The notes under the pieces are model-generated. The model worked only from the letters and a program-made list of their open reading frames with translations, made no database searches and was not told the origin of the DNA. From Pseudomonas rhizophila (GTDB lineage: Bacteria > Pseudomonadota > Gammaproteobacteria > Pseudomonadales > Pseudomonadaceae): a stretch of DNA of 64,000 nt. Below, piece after piece: positions 1 through 9,808 of this stretch (within the stretch, counting starts at the first letter, position 1; each line of letters opens with the position of its first letter). The translations under genes and the position numbers were made by a program. The stretch is taken from NCBI RefSeq assembly GCF_003033885.1, contig NZ_CP024081.1, positions 452,232 to 516,231 of the forward strand, given 5' to 3'.

Positions 1-3000
1 ATGGTCGGATCACTGCCGGCGATCAACGAGTTCAGGTTGATGTTCGACCAGTTGTTACCTTCCAGCTTGATCGTCACATCAGGGGTGGCCGCTGCGGCGT
101 CGCCCGCGTTGAACTTGCCGGAGGTGCTGACCTGCAGCGACGACACGCCATCGACCGTGCTGATCTTCAGGAAGTTGTCGATGGTGCTACCGGTTTCGCC
201 CTGCAGCAGATCCCGCAGGTCGATCCGGTCACCCTCGCTGGCCTTGAAGTCCTTGATCACGTCGGTGCCGGTGTCGCCGGACTTCCAGACGAAGGTGTCG
301 CCACCCAGACCACCGATCAGGGTGTCGTTGCCCTGGCCGCCGATCAGCGTGTCGTTGCCTTTGCCGCCGAGCAGGATGTCATTGCCCTTGCCGCCGTTGA
401 GCAGGTCGTTGCCGCCCTGGCCGAAGATGATGTCATTACCGGCACCGCCCAGCAGTGTGTCATTGCCATCGTTGGCACCGGACACATCGAAAGCGTTGTA
501 GTGCTCGGTGATGTACTGGTGCACGTTGCTGGTGGTGACTTTGCTGACTTCCACACCGCTCTGCTGGGCCACGAAGGCCTGAATGGACTGATAACCTTCG
601 CCGGCGATGCCATTGAAGCTCACCAGGTCGCCGAACAGGATGTCGTTGCCGTCTGCCCCGTTGACTGTGTCAGCGCCCGGCAGGGTCGCTTCGGTGTGTC
701 CGATGATGGAGTCGGCCAGGTTCTTGGGATCGATGTTGGTCTGCGGAGTCTTGTCCGAGTCGTAGTCCTTCAGGTCATCCAGCGTCACGCCTTTGTTCAG
801 GCCGATGGCTTCCACGCCAGATACCGAACTCAACAGCGCGAAAGCGCTCAGGGAGTTGCTGGTGGTGGTCGAGCCGGTGCTGCTGCCGGTGCCGTCGCGG
901 TACGACAACTCATAGGTGCCGTCGCCTTGGGCGCGCAATGTGCCCAATTCCTCACTGCTCCAGTAACCGCCCCAGGATTTTTTCCAGGTGAGCAGGGTGA
1001 GATTGCCGGATTCATCGACCTGAACGCGGTGCGTACTGTCGAGCTCGGCGCTGAACGTCTGGCCCAGCTTGTAGTTGGTCGTGGTGATCAGACTGTCGAG
1101 CTTCACGTCGCCATACAAGGTCGGGTTCGTCTGCTCGCCGGACTGATAGTAGGTCGGCTGGCCGTCGGTGATGAAGTACGTCAGGTTCGTCGCGCCGGTG
1201 TTGCTCAGGGCTTCGCTGCTCTTGAACCAGTTGGCCGTGGTCTTGAACACGTCCTCGTAGTTGGTACCGCCGCCGGACACCATCGAATCCAGCACACTTT
1301 TGAGCAGCGCGAGTGCGTTCGGATCCTTGAGGTTGACCGATACGGTTTTATTCACCTGGCTGTCGAAGTCTGCCAGGAAAATGTTCACCGTCCCGGAGTT
1401 GCCGCCCATGCTCTGCTTGAGGGTGTTGAACACCGACGTCAACGAGTCCTTGGCGGCTGTGACGGACGCTGCGCTCATGCTGCCGGAGCTGTCGACCATG
1501 AAGGCGATGTTGTAGTTGACGCCTGGCACGACGGTCAGCCCGCCGATGTCGGCGACCACAATGTCGTTGCCGTCGGTGCCGGTGACGTTGTCACTGCCAG
1601 AGGTGGCCGTGGCGGAGTTGTAGACCGCCGGATGAACCGTGACCGGTATCTGCGCCGTGGTGGTTGCCGAGCCGCCGAGGGCTTCGGTGGAAGTCGAGGT
1701 TACGGTCAGGTTGAACTGGCCGTTGTAGTAGGTCGGTGGCGTCAGGGTCAGGCTGCCCAGATTCCAGCCGGTGACCGAGGCCTCGCCATTGCTGCCCACG
1801 GTCGCCGTGTGGCCGGCACCGTCGCTCAGCACGCTGCCTTCCGGGATCCCGCCGATTTTCACGCTCAGGCTTTCGGAGCCGTCGGTATCGGTCAGCGCCG
1901 TGGTGATCTTCGACAGGTTCACACTGCCGCCTTCGGCGCCTTCGTTGAGCTTGAAGCCGTCGTAGTAGCCTTCACCATTGGTGCCGTGCAGGTCCGAAAC
2001 AGTCACGCCCGCATTCACCAGATCAGCCACGCCGGTGTACAGCGGCACGCCGGCACTGCTCAGGTCGGTCGGGGTGCTGCCGTTGACCGACAGGTTCACG
2101 TCATAGCTGCCCGGGCCGGTCTGGTTGTGGTGGTAGATGTCCAGGGTGTAGTAGCCGCTGGTGGTCGGGGTGAACGAGCCATTGAGCTTGCCGCCCGCTC
2201 CCCAGGTGATGCCCGCGACATCCTTGCCACCGATGGTCACCAACAGGCTGTCATCGCCGGTACCGCTGAAGGTGTAGGTCTTGCCAGCTTCGAGGAAAAT
2301 CAGGCCCGAGGTTTTCGACGCGGTGCCCGGATTCACGTTGCTGTCGGACTGCACGTTGTTCACGGTGGTGCTGCTGTTGGGGGTTCCGGCGGCATCGATC
2401 ACCGACTTCAGCGTACCGGACGGCGCGCCGCTGCCATCGGTGCCCAGGCCCGACAGACCGGTCCAGACTTCCTTGACCAGGCCAGTGGAGGTCACGGCGT
2501 TCCCGGCTACGTTGAGGGTCGGTGCGTCAGCGACCGGCGTGATGTCGATCTTCACGGTGCCGGTAGTGCCCAGCGCCTGACCGTCGGTTGGCTGGAACTT
2601 GATCTGCGCGTAATCGGATTTCTGATCGCCCACGCCGTTCGCGTTGCCGTTGGCGCCGGACTCATGGGTATCCGGTGTGAAGCGCAGTTTGCCGGCGTCG
2701 ATGTCGGCCTTGGTGAAGGTCTGGTTGTTGGCCACGTCCTTCCACGTTGCACCGTCCAGATACTGCAACTTGCCGTCAGCGGGCAGTCCGGTGATTTTTA
2801 CCCCAAGGCTGGATGCCGAACTGTCCACATCGCTGACACCAAAGGTCGACCAGCCAAGAATCAACGAGGTGTCTTCGGTACCGGTCACCGCGCCGCCGGT
2901 TGCGACCGGCGCATCGTTGACCCCGACCACGTTCACGGTGGTGGTGGCCGTGTTGGAGTAGTTTGTGCCGTCGGTCACCGTCACGGTGATGATGCGCGGC

Positions 3001-5045
3001 ACGGTGCTCGGGTCGTCGCTGCTGTTGGTGAAGCTGATGTTCTTGATTTGCTGCATGTAGTCGGCCAGCGTCGCATTGCCCGACAGGGTCAGGGTGACCG
3101 TGCCGTTGGTGCTGTTGGCGTTGATGCTGATGCCGTTGACGCTGTTACCCAGGTTCAGCGCATCGCCGGGCTGACGGTTGGTCAGCACGATGGTGGCGCC
3201 GGTCAGCATCGTGCTGTCCGGGTCGGTGATTTTCAGGTCGGTGTCGCCGATGGACACGCCCGGACCGGTGGTGCCTTCGGTGAAGGTCACCTGGTAATCG
3301 GCGCCGGTCTTGCCGCTGGAGTTGTTGGCATCCAGGTCCAGTACCGGCGGTGCATCGTTGTCGATGATCGAGGTACTGACGCTGCCGTTGGTGCCGCTGA
3401 CGGCCAGGTTTTCGAAGTTGCCGCCGGTGGCCGAGTCGATCTTGACCACGAAGTTTTCGGTACCTTCGGTGATCTTGTCGTCCAGCGTCGCCACGTTGAA
3501 AGTGGCGCTGGTGGCATTGGCCGGAATCTTCACGGTGTAGACGCCGGTGAAGTCCGTACCGTCGGCGGCGGTACCGCTGTAGACGATCTTGAGCGTCACT
3601 TCGGTTTGCGCCGGGTTCGTCAGGCTCACGGTGTACGTCGCGGCCTGGCCTTCGGTGACCGAGGTGCTGCCGGTGATGCTGACGATGGTGTTGTCGACGG
3701 TGTCGGTCACGTCGGTGACGGCTGGCGTGGTGCTCGGTACCAGGTTTTCGAAGTTACCGCCGGTGGCGTTGTCGATGCTGACTTCGACCTTGCCGGCGTC
3801 TTTGTAGACGTCGTCTTTTGGCGCATCGACAGTGACCGTGCCGGTGGTGGCGCCAGCGGCGATGTTGATCACGGCGCCGTTGCTCAGGGTCACGGTGACT
3901 GGCGAACCAGCGGCGTTGGTCAGGGTTGCGGTGTAAACAATCGAACCACCTTCGGCAACAGTGTCAGTGGCCGAGAGCGTCAGGCCGGTCGAGTCCTGCA
4001 CGTCGGTAACGGTGGTGTCCGCTGGAGTGGCGTCGATGTCCAGTTTTTCGTAGTTACCGCCCTGGGCATCGTCGATCTTCACGCTCAGGTTGTCGCCGCC
4101 AGCAAGGGCGTCGTTCTGGGTCACGAAGTTGACCGAACCGCTGCTGGAGCCAACTGGGATGGTGATGCTTTGACCGTTCGACAGGGTGACGACCAAAGGA
4201 GCGCCCGTTACCGGGGCGTTGACCGAAGCGGTGTAAACCACGGTGCCGCCTTCAGCCACGGAGGAAGTCGCGGTCAGGCTGACAGTCGACGTGTCGATGG
4301 TATCGGTGACATCAGTCACTGCCGGAGTCGTGCTCGGAACGAGGTTCTCGAAGCTACCTCCCGTGGCGTTATCGATGCTGACTTCGACTTTGCCGGCGTC
4401 TTTGTAGACGTCGTCTTTTGGCGCATCGACAGTTACTGTGCCAGTGGTAGCGCCGGCAGCGATGTTGATTACAGCGCCGTTGCTCAGTGTCACGGTGACC
4501 GGAGTACCAGCAGCGTTGGTCAGGGTTGCGGTGTAGGTGATCTGACCGCCTTCAGCAACCGAGTCGGTAGCGCTCAGGCTCAGGCCGGTGGTGTCCTGCA
4601 CGTCGGTAACGGTGGTGTCCGCTGGAGTGGCGTCGATGTCCAGTTTTTCGTAGTTGCCGCCCTGAGCATCGTCGATCTTCACGCTCAGGTTGTCGCCGCC
4701 AGCAAGGGCGTCGTTCTGGGTAACGAAGTTGACCGAACCGGAGCTGGAGCCGACTGGAATGGTGATGCTCTGACCATTCGACAGGGTGATCACCAGCGGA
4801 GCGCCGGTCACCGGGGCGTTAACCGAAGCGGTGTAAACCACGGTGCCGCCTTCAGCCACGGAGGAAGTCGCCTTAGCCCCCTCGGGGGTCGAACCCAAGC
4901 GCTCTTTGCGAACCTGGTCGACCCAACGGCGCAAGGCGGTAGGGCCAATATCCAGGCTGGCACAGACTTCGGGAACGGACTGGCCCTCGTCCAGCACCAT
5001 GCTGGCAGCCTTGAGCTTGAACTCACTGGAATAAGATTTGCGCAT
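1..5045 (-). CDS. LapA-type RTX adhesin, C-terminal part, fused at its start to a transposase N-terminus (partial, runs off left edge)
   Basis: The minus-strand frame is open from an ATG at 5045 to the left edge, about 1,681 residues without a stop. Residues 1 to about 58 are an IS3-type OrfA start ([20 protein letters not shown]...). From about residue 59 the protein is adhesin: nearly two copies of a 200-residue beta-rich repeat (600-bp period, 3721-4871), a Calx-beta-like unit, cadherin-like and PA14-like domains (about 2000-3300), a von Willebrand A domain with the MIDAS motif DSSGSMS near 1476-1496, and RTX nonapeptides ([20 protein letters not shown]) at about 310-480. The last visible residues ([13 protein letters not shown]) look close to the true C-terminus. 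In this family the C-terminus carries the type I secretion signal, while the N-terminal retention module with the LapG cleavage site anchors the adhesin. That module and any secretion-linked N-terminus are absent here. A GAGGTG ribosome-binding site precedes the ATG, so the fusion may be translated. It may be a disrupted lapA or an assembly join. Confidence 0.85.
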   Translation of the reverse strand, partial: MRKSYSSEFKLKAASMVLDEGQSVPEVCASLDIGPTALRRWVDQVRKERLGSTPEGAKATSSVAEGGTVVYTASVNAPVTGAPLVITLSNGQSITIPVGSSSGSVNFVTQNDALAGGDNLSVKIDDAQGGNYEKLDIDATPADTTVTDVQDTTGLSLSATDSVAEGGQITYTATLTNAAGTPVTVTLSNGAVINIAAGATTGTVTVDAPKDDVYKDAGKVEVSIDNATGGSFENLVPSTTPAVTDVTDTIDTSTVSLTATSSVAEGGTVVYTASVNAPVTGAPLVVTLSNGQSITIPVGSSSGSVNFVTQNDALAGGDNLSVKIDDAQGGNYEKLDIDATPADTTVTDVQDSTGLTLSATDTVAEGGSIVYTATLTNAAGSPVTVTLSNGAVINIAAGATTGTVTVDAPKDDVYKDAGKVEVSIDNATGGNFENLVPSTTPAVTDVTDTVDNTIVSITGSTSVTEGQAATYTVSLTNPAQTEVTLKIVYSGTAADGTDFTGVYTVKIPANATSATFNVATLDDKITEGTENFVVKIDSATGGNFENLAVSGTNGSVSTSIIDNDAPPVLDLDANNSSGKTGADYQVTFTEGTTGPGVSIGDTDLKITDPDSTMLTGATIVLTNRQPGDALNLGNSVNGISINANSTNGTVTLTLSGNATLADYMQQIKNISFTNSSDDPSTVPRIITVTVTDGTNYSNTATTTVNVVGVNDAPVATGGAVTGTEDTSLILGWSTFGVSDVDSSASSLGVKITGLPADGKLQYLDGATWKDVANNQTFTKADIDAGKLRFTPDTHESGANGNANGVGDQKSDYAQIKFQPTDGQALGTTGTVKIDITPVADAPTLNVAGNAVTSTGLVKEVWTGLSGLGTDGSGAPSGTLKSVIDAAGTPNSSTTVNNVQSDSNVNPGTASKTSGLIFLEAGKTYTFSGTGDDSLLVTIGGKDVAGITWGAGGKLNGSFTPTTSGYYTLDIYHHNQTGPGSYDVNLSVNGSTPTDLSSAGVPLYTGVADLVNAGVTVSDLHGTNGEGYYDGFKLNEGAEGGSVNLSKITTALTDTDGSESLSVKIGGIPEGSVLSDGAGHTATVGSNGEASVTGWNLGSLTLTPPTYYNGQFNLTVTSTSTEALGGSATTTAQIPVTVHPAVYNSATATSGSDNVTGTDGNDIVVADIGGLTVVPGVNYNIAFMVDSSGSMSAASVTAAKDSLTSVFNTLKQSMGGNSGTVNIFLADFDSQVNKTVSVNLKDPNALALLKSVLDSMVSGGGTNYEDVFKTTANWFKSSEALSNTGATNLTYFITDGQPTYYQSGEQTNPTLYGDVKLDSLITTTNYKLGQTFSAELDSTHRVQVDESGNLTLLTWKKSWGGYWSSEELGTLRAQGDGTYELSYRDGTGSSTGSTTTSNSLSAFALLSSVSGVEAIGLNKGVTLDDLKDYDSDKTPQTNIDPKNLADSIIGHTEATLPGADTVNGADGNDILFGDLVSFNGIAGEGYQSIQAFVAQQSGVEVSKVTTSNVHQYITEHYNAFDVSGANDGNDTLLGGAGNDIIFGQGGNDLLNGGKGNDILLGGKGNDTLIGGQGNDTLIGGLGGDTFVWKSGDTGTDVIKDFKASEGDRIDLRDLLQGETGSTIDNFLKISTVDGVSSLQVSTSGKFNAGDAAAATPDVTIKLEGNNWSNINLNSLIAGSDPT
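3721..4871 (-). repeat. 600-bp tandem repeat encoding 200-residue adhesin modules (about 1.9 copies)
   Basis: The segment 3721-4320 recurs at 4321-4871 with an exact 600-bp offset and scattered, mostly synonymous changes. For example, GAGGAAGTCGC lies at both 4261 and 4861. Each unit has two beta-sandwich halves, one beginning near [17 protein letters not shown] and the other near [18 protein letters not shown]. The second copy is cut short where the transposase sequence begins. Confidence 0.9.
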
Positions 5046-5097
5046 ATCCAAACACCTCAGATTTGGGCGCCATCATAGCGCCCGATTGAAGTGTCCA
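4869..5097 (-). mobile_element. Left-end remnant of an IS3-family insertion sequence
   Basis: Read on the minus strand, the element begins TGGACACTTCAATCGGGCGC at 5097. This looks like an IS3-family terminal inverted repeat, and 52 bp later an OrfA start codon follows at 5045. The encoded residues have the helix-turn-helix pattern of IS3 OrfA proteins ([20 protein letters not shown], then [11 protein letters not shown]). OrfA stops matching after GSTPEGAKA, where the adhesin repeat takes over. OrfB and the right end are absent. The changeover shares the trinucleotide GCG (4869-4871) between the IS frame and the repeat. Confidence 0.75.
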
Positions 5098-5098
5098 A
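5072..5098 (-). promoter_or_regulatory. Possible weak sigma-70 promoter inside the IS end
   Basis: On the minus strand TTGGAC (5093-5098) and TATGAT (5072-5077) are separated by 15 bp. The spacing is shorter than the ideal 17 bp, as is common for promoters at IS ends. It points at the transposase-adhesin fusion. Confidence 0.3.
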
Positions 5099-5113
5099 AA
5101 TCATTAGGCCAGT

Positions 5114-5197
5114 TCAGCCTGCTCGCGATGGCAGCGGCACATTCAGCATTGATGCAAGCAGACCCATCGCCATCGCGAGCAAGCTCGCTCCCACAGG
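5114..5197. repeat. REP doublet, left arm truncated
   Basis: The right arm CATCGCGAGCAAGCTCGCTC continues to CCACAGG. The left arm has only GCCTGCTCGCGATGG and lacks the expected outer TGTGGGAGCGA. It lies 17 bp beyond the IS end. Confidence 0.7.
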
Positions 5198-5224
5198 AGA
5201 AACGCGATCACGCTAAGCCAGGTC

Positions 5225-5520
5225 GGCTCTCAGGCCGCCTCGCGGTGGACGTTGATCTTGGGCGCCCCGTTAACCACGCTGGCCGAACGCAGGCATTGTG
5301 GAGTGGGCATCCCGGCATGGATGCCGGGATAGCCGCGCTGGGCCATGGATGGCCCTTCGCGGCGGGCCCACGGAGCAATGCCGGAGTGAGGGCACACCGA
5401 GCCTAGGCGAGGTGCCGAGTGGTGGGGCAAAAGCGTTTTGCTTACTTTTGCGCTTCTCAAAAGTGAGCCGCTGTAAGAGCGGAACCATAAGTAGCCGTTA
5501 CCGCAGCAATGGATATGTAC
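5225..5520. repeat. Hairpin-rich noncoding element, probably a dispersed repeat
   Basis: No convincing gene lies between 5100 and 5739. This part contains four hairpins in a row: ATCCCGGCAT with its perfect mirror (5309-5330), GGGCCAT/ATGGCCC (5340-5355), ACTTTTG/CAAAAGT (5444-5464) and CCGCT/AGCGG (5468-5482). From memory, closely similar stretches occur repeatedly in fluorescens-group genomes. The window itself shows only one copy. The small open frames here overlap in several phases and look accidental. The boundaries are approximate. Confidence 0.4.
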
Positions 5521-5532
5521 TCAATCAGACCG

Positions 5533-5632
5533 CCATCGCGAGCAGGCTCGCTCCCACAGTTTGATCGAAGTACAACCGGGAGAAACAGATCGGCTACAAA
5601 GCCGCCTCGCGAGCAAGCTTTGCTCCCACAGG
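5533..5632. repeat. Two REP units in direct orientation
   Basis: CATCGCGAGCAGGCTCGCTC followed by CCACAG (5533-5559), and a variant with a TTTGCTCCCACAGG end (5601-5632), form self-complementary hairpins just upstream of yqiA. Confidence 0.75.
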
Positions 5633-5739
5633 TGCTGTGATCGACGGATCATAGGAGGCGACAACACGGGCAAATCCCCCCCAATCACCGCAATCTCCCT
5701 GTAAACTCCGCCCTTTGCCCAACACCCAGGGAGTCGGCA

Positions 5740-6348
5740 ATGTCGGGTTCGATCCTTTACATCCACGGCTTCAACAGCGCCCCAGCGTCGACCAAGGCCA
5801 GTCAGTTGATCGAAGTAATGGCACGCCTCGGCCTCAGCGACCAGCTACAGGTGCCCGCCTTGCATCACCACCCCCGCCAGGCCATCGGTCAGCTGGAACA
5901 GGCGATTGCACAACTGGGCCGCCCACTGCTGGTCGGCAGCTCGCTCGGCGGCTACTATGCGACTCACTTGGCCGAGCGCCACGGGCTCAAGGCCCTGCTG
6001 GTCAACCCTGCAGTCAGCCCCCATCGGATGTTCGACGGTTACCTGGGCACGCAGAAGAATTTGTACACCGATGAAACCTGGGAATTGACCCACGACCACG
6101 TCACGGCCCTGGCCGAACTGGAAGTGCCGGCGCCCCAGGATCCGCAGCGGTATCAGGTATGGTTGCAAACCGGTGACGAAACGCTGGATTATCGCCACGC
6201 CCAGCAGTATTACCGCGCCTGTGCCTTGCGCATCCAGGCCGGCGGCGACCACAGTTTCCAAGGGTTTGCCCAGCAGTTGCCGGCGCTGTTGAGTTTTGCC
6301 GGCATTGGCGCCGATTTGTACCAGGCGATCGACTTCACGTCGCTGTGA
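5740..6348 (+). CDS. yqiA: YqiA-family esterase (UPF0227)
   Basis: This 202-residue protein has an alpha/beta-hydrolase fold of the YqiA family, small cytoplasmic esterases with activity on short acyl esters in vitro. It opens with ILYIHGFNSAPAS (the oxyanion-hole HG region) and has the nucleophile elbow VGSSLGGYYA near residue 68. The likely catalytic histidine is in GGDHSFQGF near residue 168. The length matches the family. It lies 41 bp upstream of parE on the same strand, as in other gammaproteobacteria, so cotranscription is likely. The physiological substrate is unknown. Confidence 0.9.
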   Translation: MSGSILYIHGFNSAPASTKASQLIEVMARLGLSDQLQVPALHHHPRQAIGQLEQAIAQLGRPLLVGSSLGGYYATHLAERHGLKALLVNPAVSPHRMFDGYLGTQKNLYTDETWELTHDHVTALAELEVPAPQDPQRYQVWLQTGDETLDYRHAQQYYRACALRIQAGGDHSFQGFAQQLPALLSFAGIGADLYQAIDFTSL

Positions 6349-6389
6349 GCCATCGCCTCTTTTTCATTGAACACTGACGACGAGACCCC

Positions 6390-8294
6390 ATGGCCACTCC
6401 CAGCGCTAGCTCTTATAACGCAGACGCCATCGAAGTCCTCTCGGGCCTCGACCCGGTGCGCAAGCGCCCCGGCATGTACACCGACACCAGTCGGCCGAAC
6501 CACCTTGCCCAGGAAGTCATCGACAACAGTGTCGACGAAGCCTTGGCCGGGCACGCCCGTTCGGTGCAGGTCATCCTGCACGCCGATCACTCGCTGGAAG
6601 TCAGCGACGACGGTCGCGGTATGCCGGTGGATATTCACCCTGAAGAGGGCGTATCCGGCGTCGAGTTGATCCTCACCAAGCTCCATGCGGGTGGCAAGTT
6701 TTCCAACAAGAACTACCAGTTCTCCGGCGGTTTGCACGGGGTAGGTATTTCCGTGGTCAACGCCTTGTCGACCCTGGTCCGCGTGCGGGTCAAGCGTGAC
6801 GGCAACGAATACCAGATGACGTTCGCCGATGGCTACAAGGCCACCGAACTGGAAGTGGTCGGCACCGTCGGCAAGCGCAACACCGGGACCAGCGTGTATT
6901 TTGCGCCGGACCCGAAGTATTTCGATTCGCCTAAATTCTCCGTCACCCGCCTCAAGCACGTGCTCAAGGCCAAGGCCGTGTTGTGTCCGGGGCTGCTGGT
7001 CAGTTTCGAGGACAAGGCCACCGGCGAGAAAGTCGAGTGGCATTACGAGGACGGCCTGCGTTCTTACCTGGTGGACGCGGTCAACGGTTTCGAACGCCTG
7101 CCGGACGAGCCATTCTGCGGCAGCCTGGCCGGGAACAAGGAAGCGGTGGACTGGGCGCTGTTGTGGCTGCCCGAAGGCGGTGAAAGCGTCCAGGAAAGCT
7201 ACGTCAACCTGATCCCCACCGCTCAGGGCGGCACCCACGTGAACGGGTTGCGCCAGGGTTTGCTCGACGCCATGCGCGAGTTCTGCGAGTTCCGCAACCT
7301 GCTGCCCCGTGGCGTGAAGCTGGCGCCGGAAGACGTCTGGGAGCGCATTGCCTTCGTATTGTCGATGAAGATGCAGGAGCCGCAATTCTCCGGCCAGACC
7401 AAAGAGCGTCTGTCGTCCCGCGAAGCGGCGGCGTTTGTTTCCGGGGTGGTCAAGGACGCGTTCAGCCTGTGGCTCAATGCTAACCCGGAAACCGGCTTGG
7501 CCCTGGCAGAACTGGCGATCAACAACGCCGGCCGGCGCCTCAAGGCCAGCAAGAAGGTCGAGCGCAAGCGCATCACCCAGGGGCCGGCGTTGCCCGGCAA
7601 GCTCGCTGACTGTGCCGGGCAGGACCCGATGCGTTCCGAGCTGTTTTTGGTGGAAGGTGATTCCGCCGGCGGTTCGGCCAAGCAGGCGCGGGACAAAGAG
7701 TTCCAGGCGATCCTGCCGTTGCGCGGCAAGATCCTCAACACCTGGGAAGTGGACGGCAGCGAAGTGCTGGCCAGCCAGGAAGTGCATAACATTGCCGTGG
7801 CCATCGGTGTCGATCCGGGCGCCGCGGACATGAGCCAACTGCGTTACGGCAAGATCTGCATCCTCGCCGACGCCGACTCCGACGGTCTGCACATCGCCAC
7901 GTTGCTCTGCGCGTTGTTCGTCCAGCATTTCCGCCCGCTGGTGGACGCCGGTCACGTCTACGTGGCGATGCCGCCGCTGTACCGCATCGACCTGGGCAAA
8001 GAGATCTACTACGCCCTGGACGAGGCTGAGCGCGATGGCATTCTTGATCGTTTGGTGGCCGAAAAGAAACGCGGCAAACCGCAGGTCACCCGATTCAAGG
8101 GCCTTGGCGAGATGAACCCGCCGCAACTGCGCGAAACCACCATGGATCCGAACACGCGCCGCCTGGTGCAGTTGACCCTGGATGATTTCGAAGCGACCTC
8201 GGAAATGATGGACATGCTGCTGGCGAAAAAACGCGCTGGCGATCGCAAGTCCTGGCTCGAATCCAAAGGGGACCTGGCCGAGGTGCTGGCCTGA
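6390..8294 (+). CDS. parE: DNA topoisomerase IV subunit B
   Basis: ParE (634 residues) is the ATPase subunit of topoisomerase IV, which decatenates daughter chromosomes with ParC. The GHKL ATPase region carries NSVDEALAG, DDGRGMPVD and GGLHGVGISVVNALS in the first 130 residues. The Toprim region shows LFLVEGDSAGGSAKQARD and ADADSDGLH, the metal-binding acidic cluster. The C-terminal RFKGLGEMNPPQLRETTMDP is typical of type IIA B subunits. The short length, lacking the insert found in gammaproteobacterial GyrB, supports ParE over GyrB. The stop overlaps the next ATG by 1 bp. Confidence 0.97.
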   Translation: MATPSASSYNADAIEVLSGLDPVRKRPGMYTDTSRPNHLAQEVIDNSVDEALAGHARSVQVILHADHSLEVSDDGRGMPVDIHPEEGVSGVELILTKLHAGGKFSNKNYQFSGGLHGVGISVVNALSTLVRVRVKRDGNEYQMTFADGYKATELEVVGTVGKRNTGTSVYFAPDPKYFDSPKFSVTRLKHVLKAKAVLCPGLLVSFEDKATGEKVEWHYEDGLRSYLVDAVNGFERLPDEPFCGSLAGNKEAVDWALLWLPEGGESVQESYVNLIPTAQGGTHVNGLRQGLLDAMREFCEFRNLLPRGVKLAPEDVWERIAFVLSMKMQEPQFSGQTKERLSSREAAAFVSGVVKDAFSLWLNANPETGLALAELAINNAGRRLKASKKVERKRITQGPALPGKLADCAGQDPMRSELFLVEGDSAGGSAKQARDKEFQAILPLRGKILNTWEVDGSEVLASQEVHNIAVAIGVDPGAADMSQLRYGKICILADADSDGLHIATLLCALFVQHFRPLVDAGHVYVAMPPLYRIDLGKEIYYALDEAERDGILDRLVAEKKRGKPQVTRFKGLGEMNPPQLRETTMDPNTRRLVQLTLDDFEATSEMMDMLLAKKRAGDRKSWLESKGDLAEVLA

Positions 8295-9280
8295 TGCGCA
8301 ACGGTTTCGCCCTGGCGTTGTTGCTGTGGGCGGGGGTGGTGGTCGCAGGTCCTGCACCGCAGTTGAAGTTGCTGTCCGAGCATGCCGTCGAGGATTTGCG
8401 TGGCGGTAACTTGTCCGGGCTGGCCGTGTGCGGGGGTGAAATGTGGACGGTGTCGGATCGCGATGACGATCGGATCTACCGTCTCAAGTCTTCTGATGCG
8501 CCGGTCTGGCAGGCAGAAGCCGTTGAAATCGAGGTGCCGCCGGTGCCGGACAGCGGTTTGCCGTGGGGTTTGAGATCGCGGACCTGGGCTGCGTCGTACC
8601 TGCGCGGTGGCGAGCTGGATTTCGAAGGCATCAGTTGTGACAGTGCCGGCAATCGCTACGTGGTCAGTGAATCCCATGCCGCGGTGTTGCAGGTGTCGCC
8701 GACGGGCGCCGCGTCCTGGTTGAAAATCGGACCGGCGATGATCCGCCAGGCGCGGGCCAGCGGCATGTTGCTGCATTTCAATGCGTTGTTTGAAGGCTTG
8801 GCGATCAATCCGGCCGGTGATCAGCTATGGCTGGCCGCTGAGCGGGAGCGTCGCGGGTTGTTGCTGATCAAGCGTCAGCAAGCGGTGTGGGAGTGTGATG
8901 GCAACTGCGTGTTGCTCAGTGAAGCGGGGAAGCAGATGCAACCTGAGCAGTTTCTCAATGCCCGGGCGGTATCACGGGATTTCGCCGATCTGTCACTGTT
9001 CGACGGCAAGCTGTTTACCCTGGAGCGCAACGCTTATCAGATTTGCCGGCGTGACTCGCAAACCGCTCAAGTGGAGCGTTGCTGGTCGTTCGCCGCCGAG
9101 GCGTTGCAGGAAAACCGTCGTTATTCACAGAACTACGGCTTGGCCGAAGCGCTGGTGGTGGATGCCGAGGGCGCCTGGGTTGGTCTGGATAACAACGACG
9201 GGGCACGGGCCGACGGTGAACGGCGGCCGATCATCTGGCGCTTTGCCGCGCCGGACGGTGGTTGGGGCGCCACGCCATGA
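8294..9280 (+). CDS. Esterase-like activity of phytase family protein, exported
   Basis: The 328-residue protein has an N-terminal signal peptide (MRNGFALALLLWAGVVVAG) and is predicted to be periplasmic. The body resembles the phytase-type esterase-like beta-propeller family (LSGLAVCGGEMWTVSDRDDD, then LDFEGISCDS and NALFEGLAI, where acidic residues may bind calcium). No enzymatic role is established for this group. It starts within the parE stop (ATGA) and overlaps the next gene by 4 bp, so it is probably translationally coupled between the two topoisomerase IV genes. Confidence 0.75.
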   Translation: MRNGFALALLLWAGVVVAGPAPQLKLLSEHAVEDLRGGNLSGLAVCGGEMWTVSDRDDDRIYRLKSSDAPVWQAEAVEIEVPPVPDSGLPWGLRSRTWAASYLRGGELDFEGISCDSAGNRYVVSESHAAVLQVSPTGAASWLKIGPAMIRQARASGMLLHFNALFEGLAINPAGDQLWLAAERERRGLLLIKRQQAVWECDGNCVLLSEAGKQMQPEQFLNARAVSRDFADLSLFDGKLFTLERNAYQICRRDSQTAQVERCWSFAAEALQENRRYSQNYGLAEALVVDAEGAWVGLDNNDGARADGERRPIIWRFAAPDGGWGATP

Positions 9281-9798
9281 GCCAGCAACCGCCGGGCAAG
9301 CGCGCCGGCCGGGTGTTGATGATACTGGCCTGGTGCGCGGCGCTGTTTCTGGCGACGCGGTTTTTTGCCCAGTGGGAGCAGCGTGCGCAGAATCCCAATA
9401 CCGAGGTGTATTCGCAAAAGGGTGAAGGTTTTATCGAGGTGAAGCTGGTCAGCAATAAACAGGGGCATTTTGTCGCCAGCGGCCAGATCAACGGCCAACC
9501 GGTGGACTTCATGCTCGACACCGGCGCCACGGACGTGGCGATCCCGCAGGAGCTGGCTGCGCGCCTCAAGCTGGAAAAAGGTTTCGGTGTGACGTTGAGC
9601 ACCGCCAACGGTTTGAGCGAGGGTTATCGCACCCGTATCGACCGTTTGCAATTGGGTGACATCGTATTGCGCGATGTCCGTGCCCTGGTGGCGCCAGGCC
9701 TGGGCGGCACGCAAGTGCTGCTGGGCATGAGCGCCCTGAACAAACTTGAATTTACCCAGCGCGGCGGCACCATGTTGCTGCGCCAGACAACGAACTGA
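9277..9798 (+). CDS. Membrane-anchored retropepsin-like aspartic protease family protein (TIGR02281 type)
   Basis: From ATG 9277 this encodes 173 residues: one N-terminal membrane segment ([19 protein letters not shown]) and a periplasmic single-domain retropepsin-like fold. The catalytic signature is [12 protein letters not shown] (Asp-Thr-Gly). A second motif, [13 protein letters not shown], matches the end of the domain. Retropepsins act as homodimers; the targets of this bacterial branch are unknown. An in-frame TTG at 9262 would add five residues, but the ATG that overlaps the upstream TGA is more natural. It ends 10 bp before parC. Confidence 0.8.
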   Translation: MSQQPPGKRAGRVLMILAWCAALFLATRFFAQWEQRAQNPNTEVYSQKGEGFIEVKLVSNKQGHFVASGQINGQPVDFMLDTGATDVAIPQELAARLKLEKGFGVTLSTANGLSEGYRTRIDRLQLGDIVLRDVRALVAPGLGGTQVLLGMSALNKLEFTQRGGTMLLRQTTN

Positions 9799-9808
9799 TG
9801 AGGCCCGC

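Noticed and set aside
501..5078. A 1,525-codon plus-strand open frame
   Set aside because: It is the exact antisense register of the adhesin repeats. GC-rich repetitive coding leaves the complementary frame free of stops, and its composition is not protein-like.
6210..8357. A 715-codon minus-strand frame over parE
   Set aside because: It is the shadow of parE, with no recognisable domain and no independent start signals.
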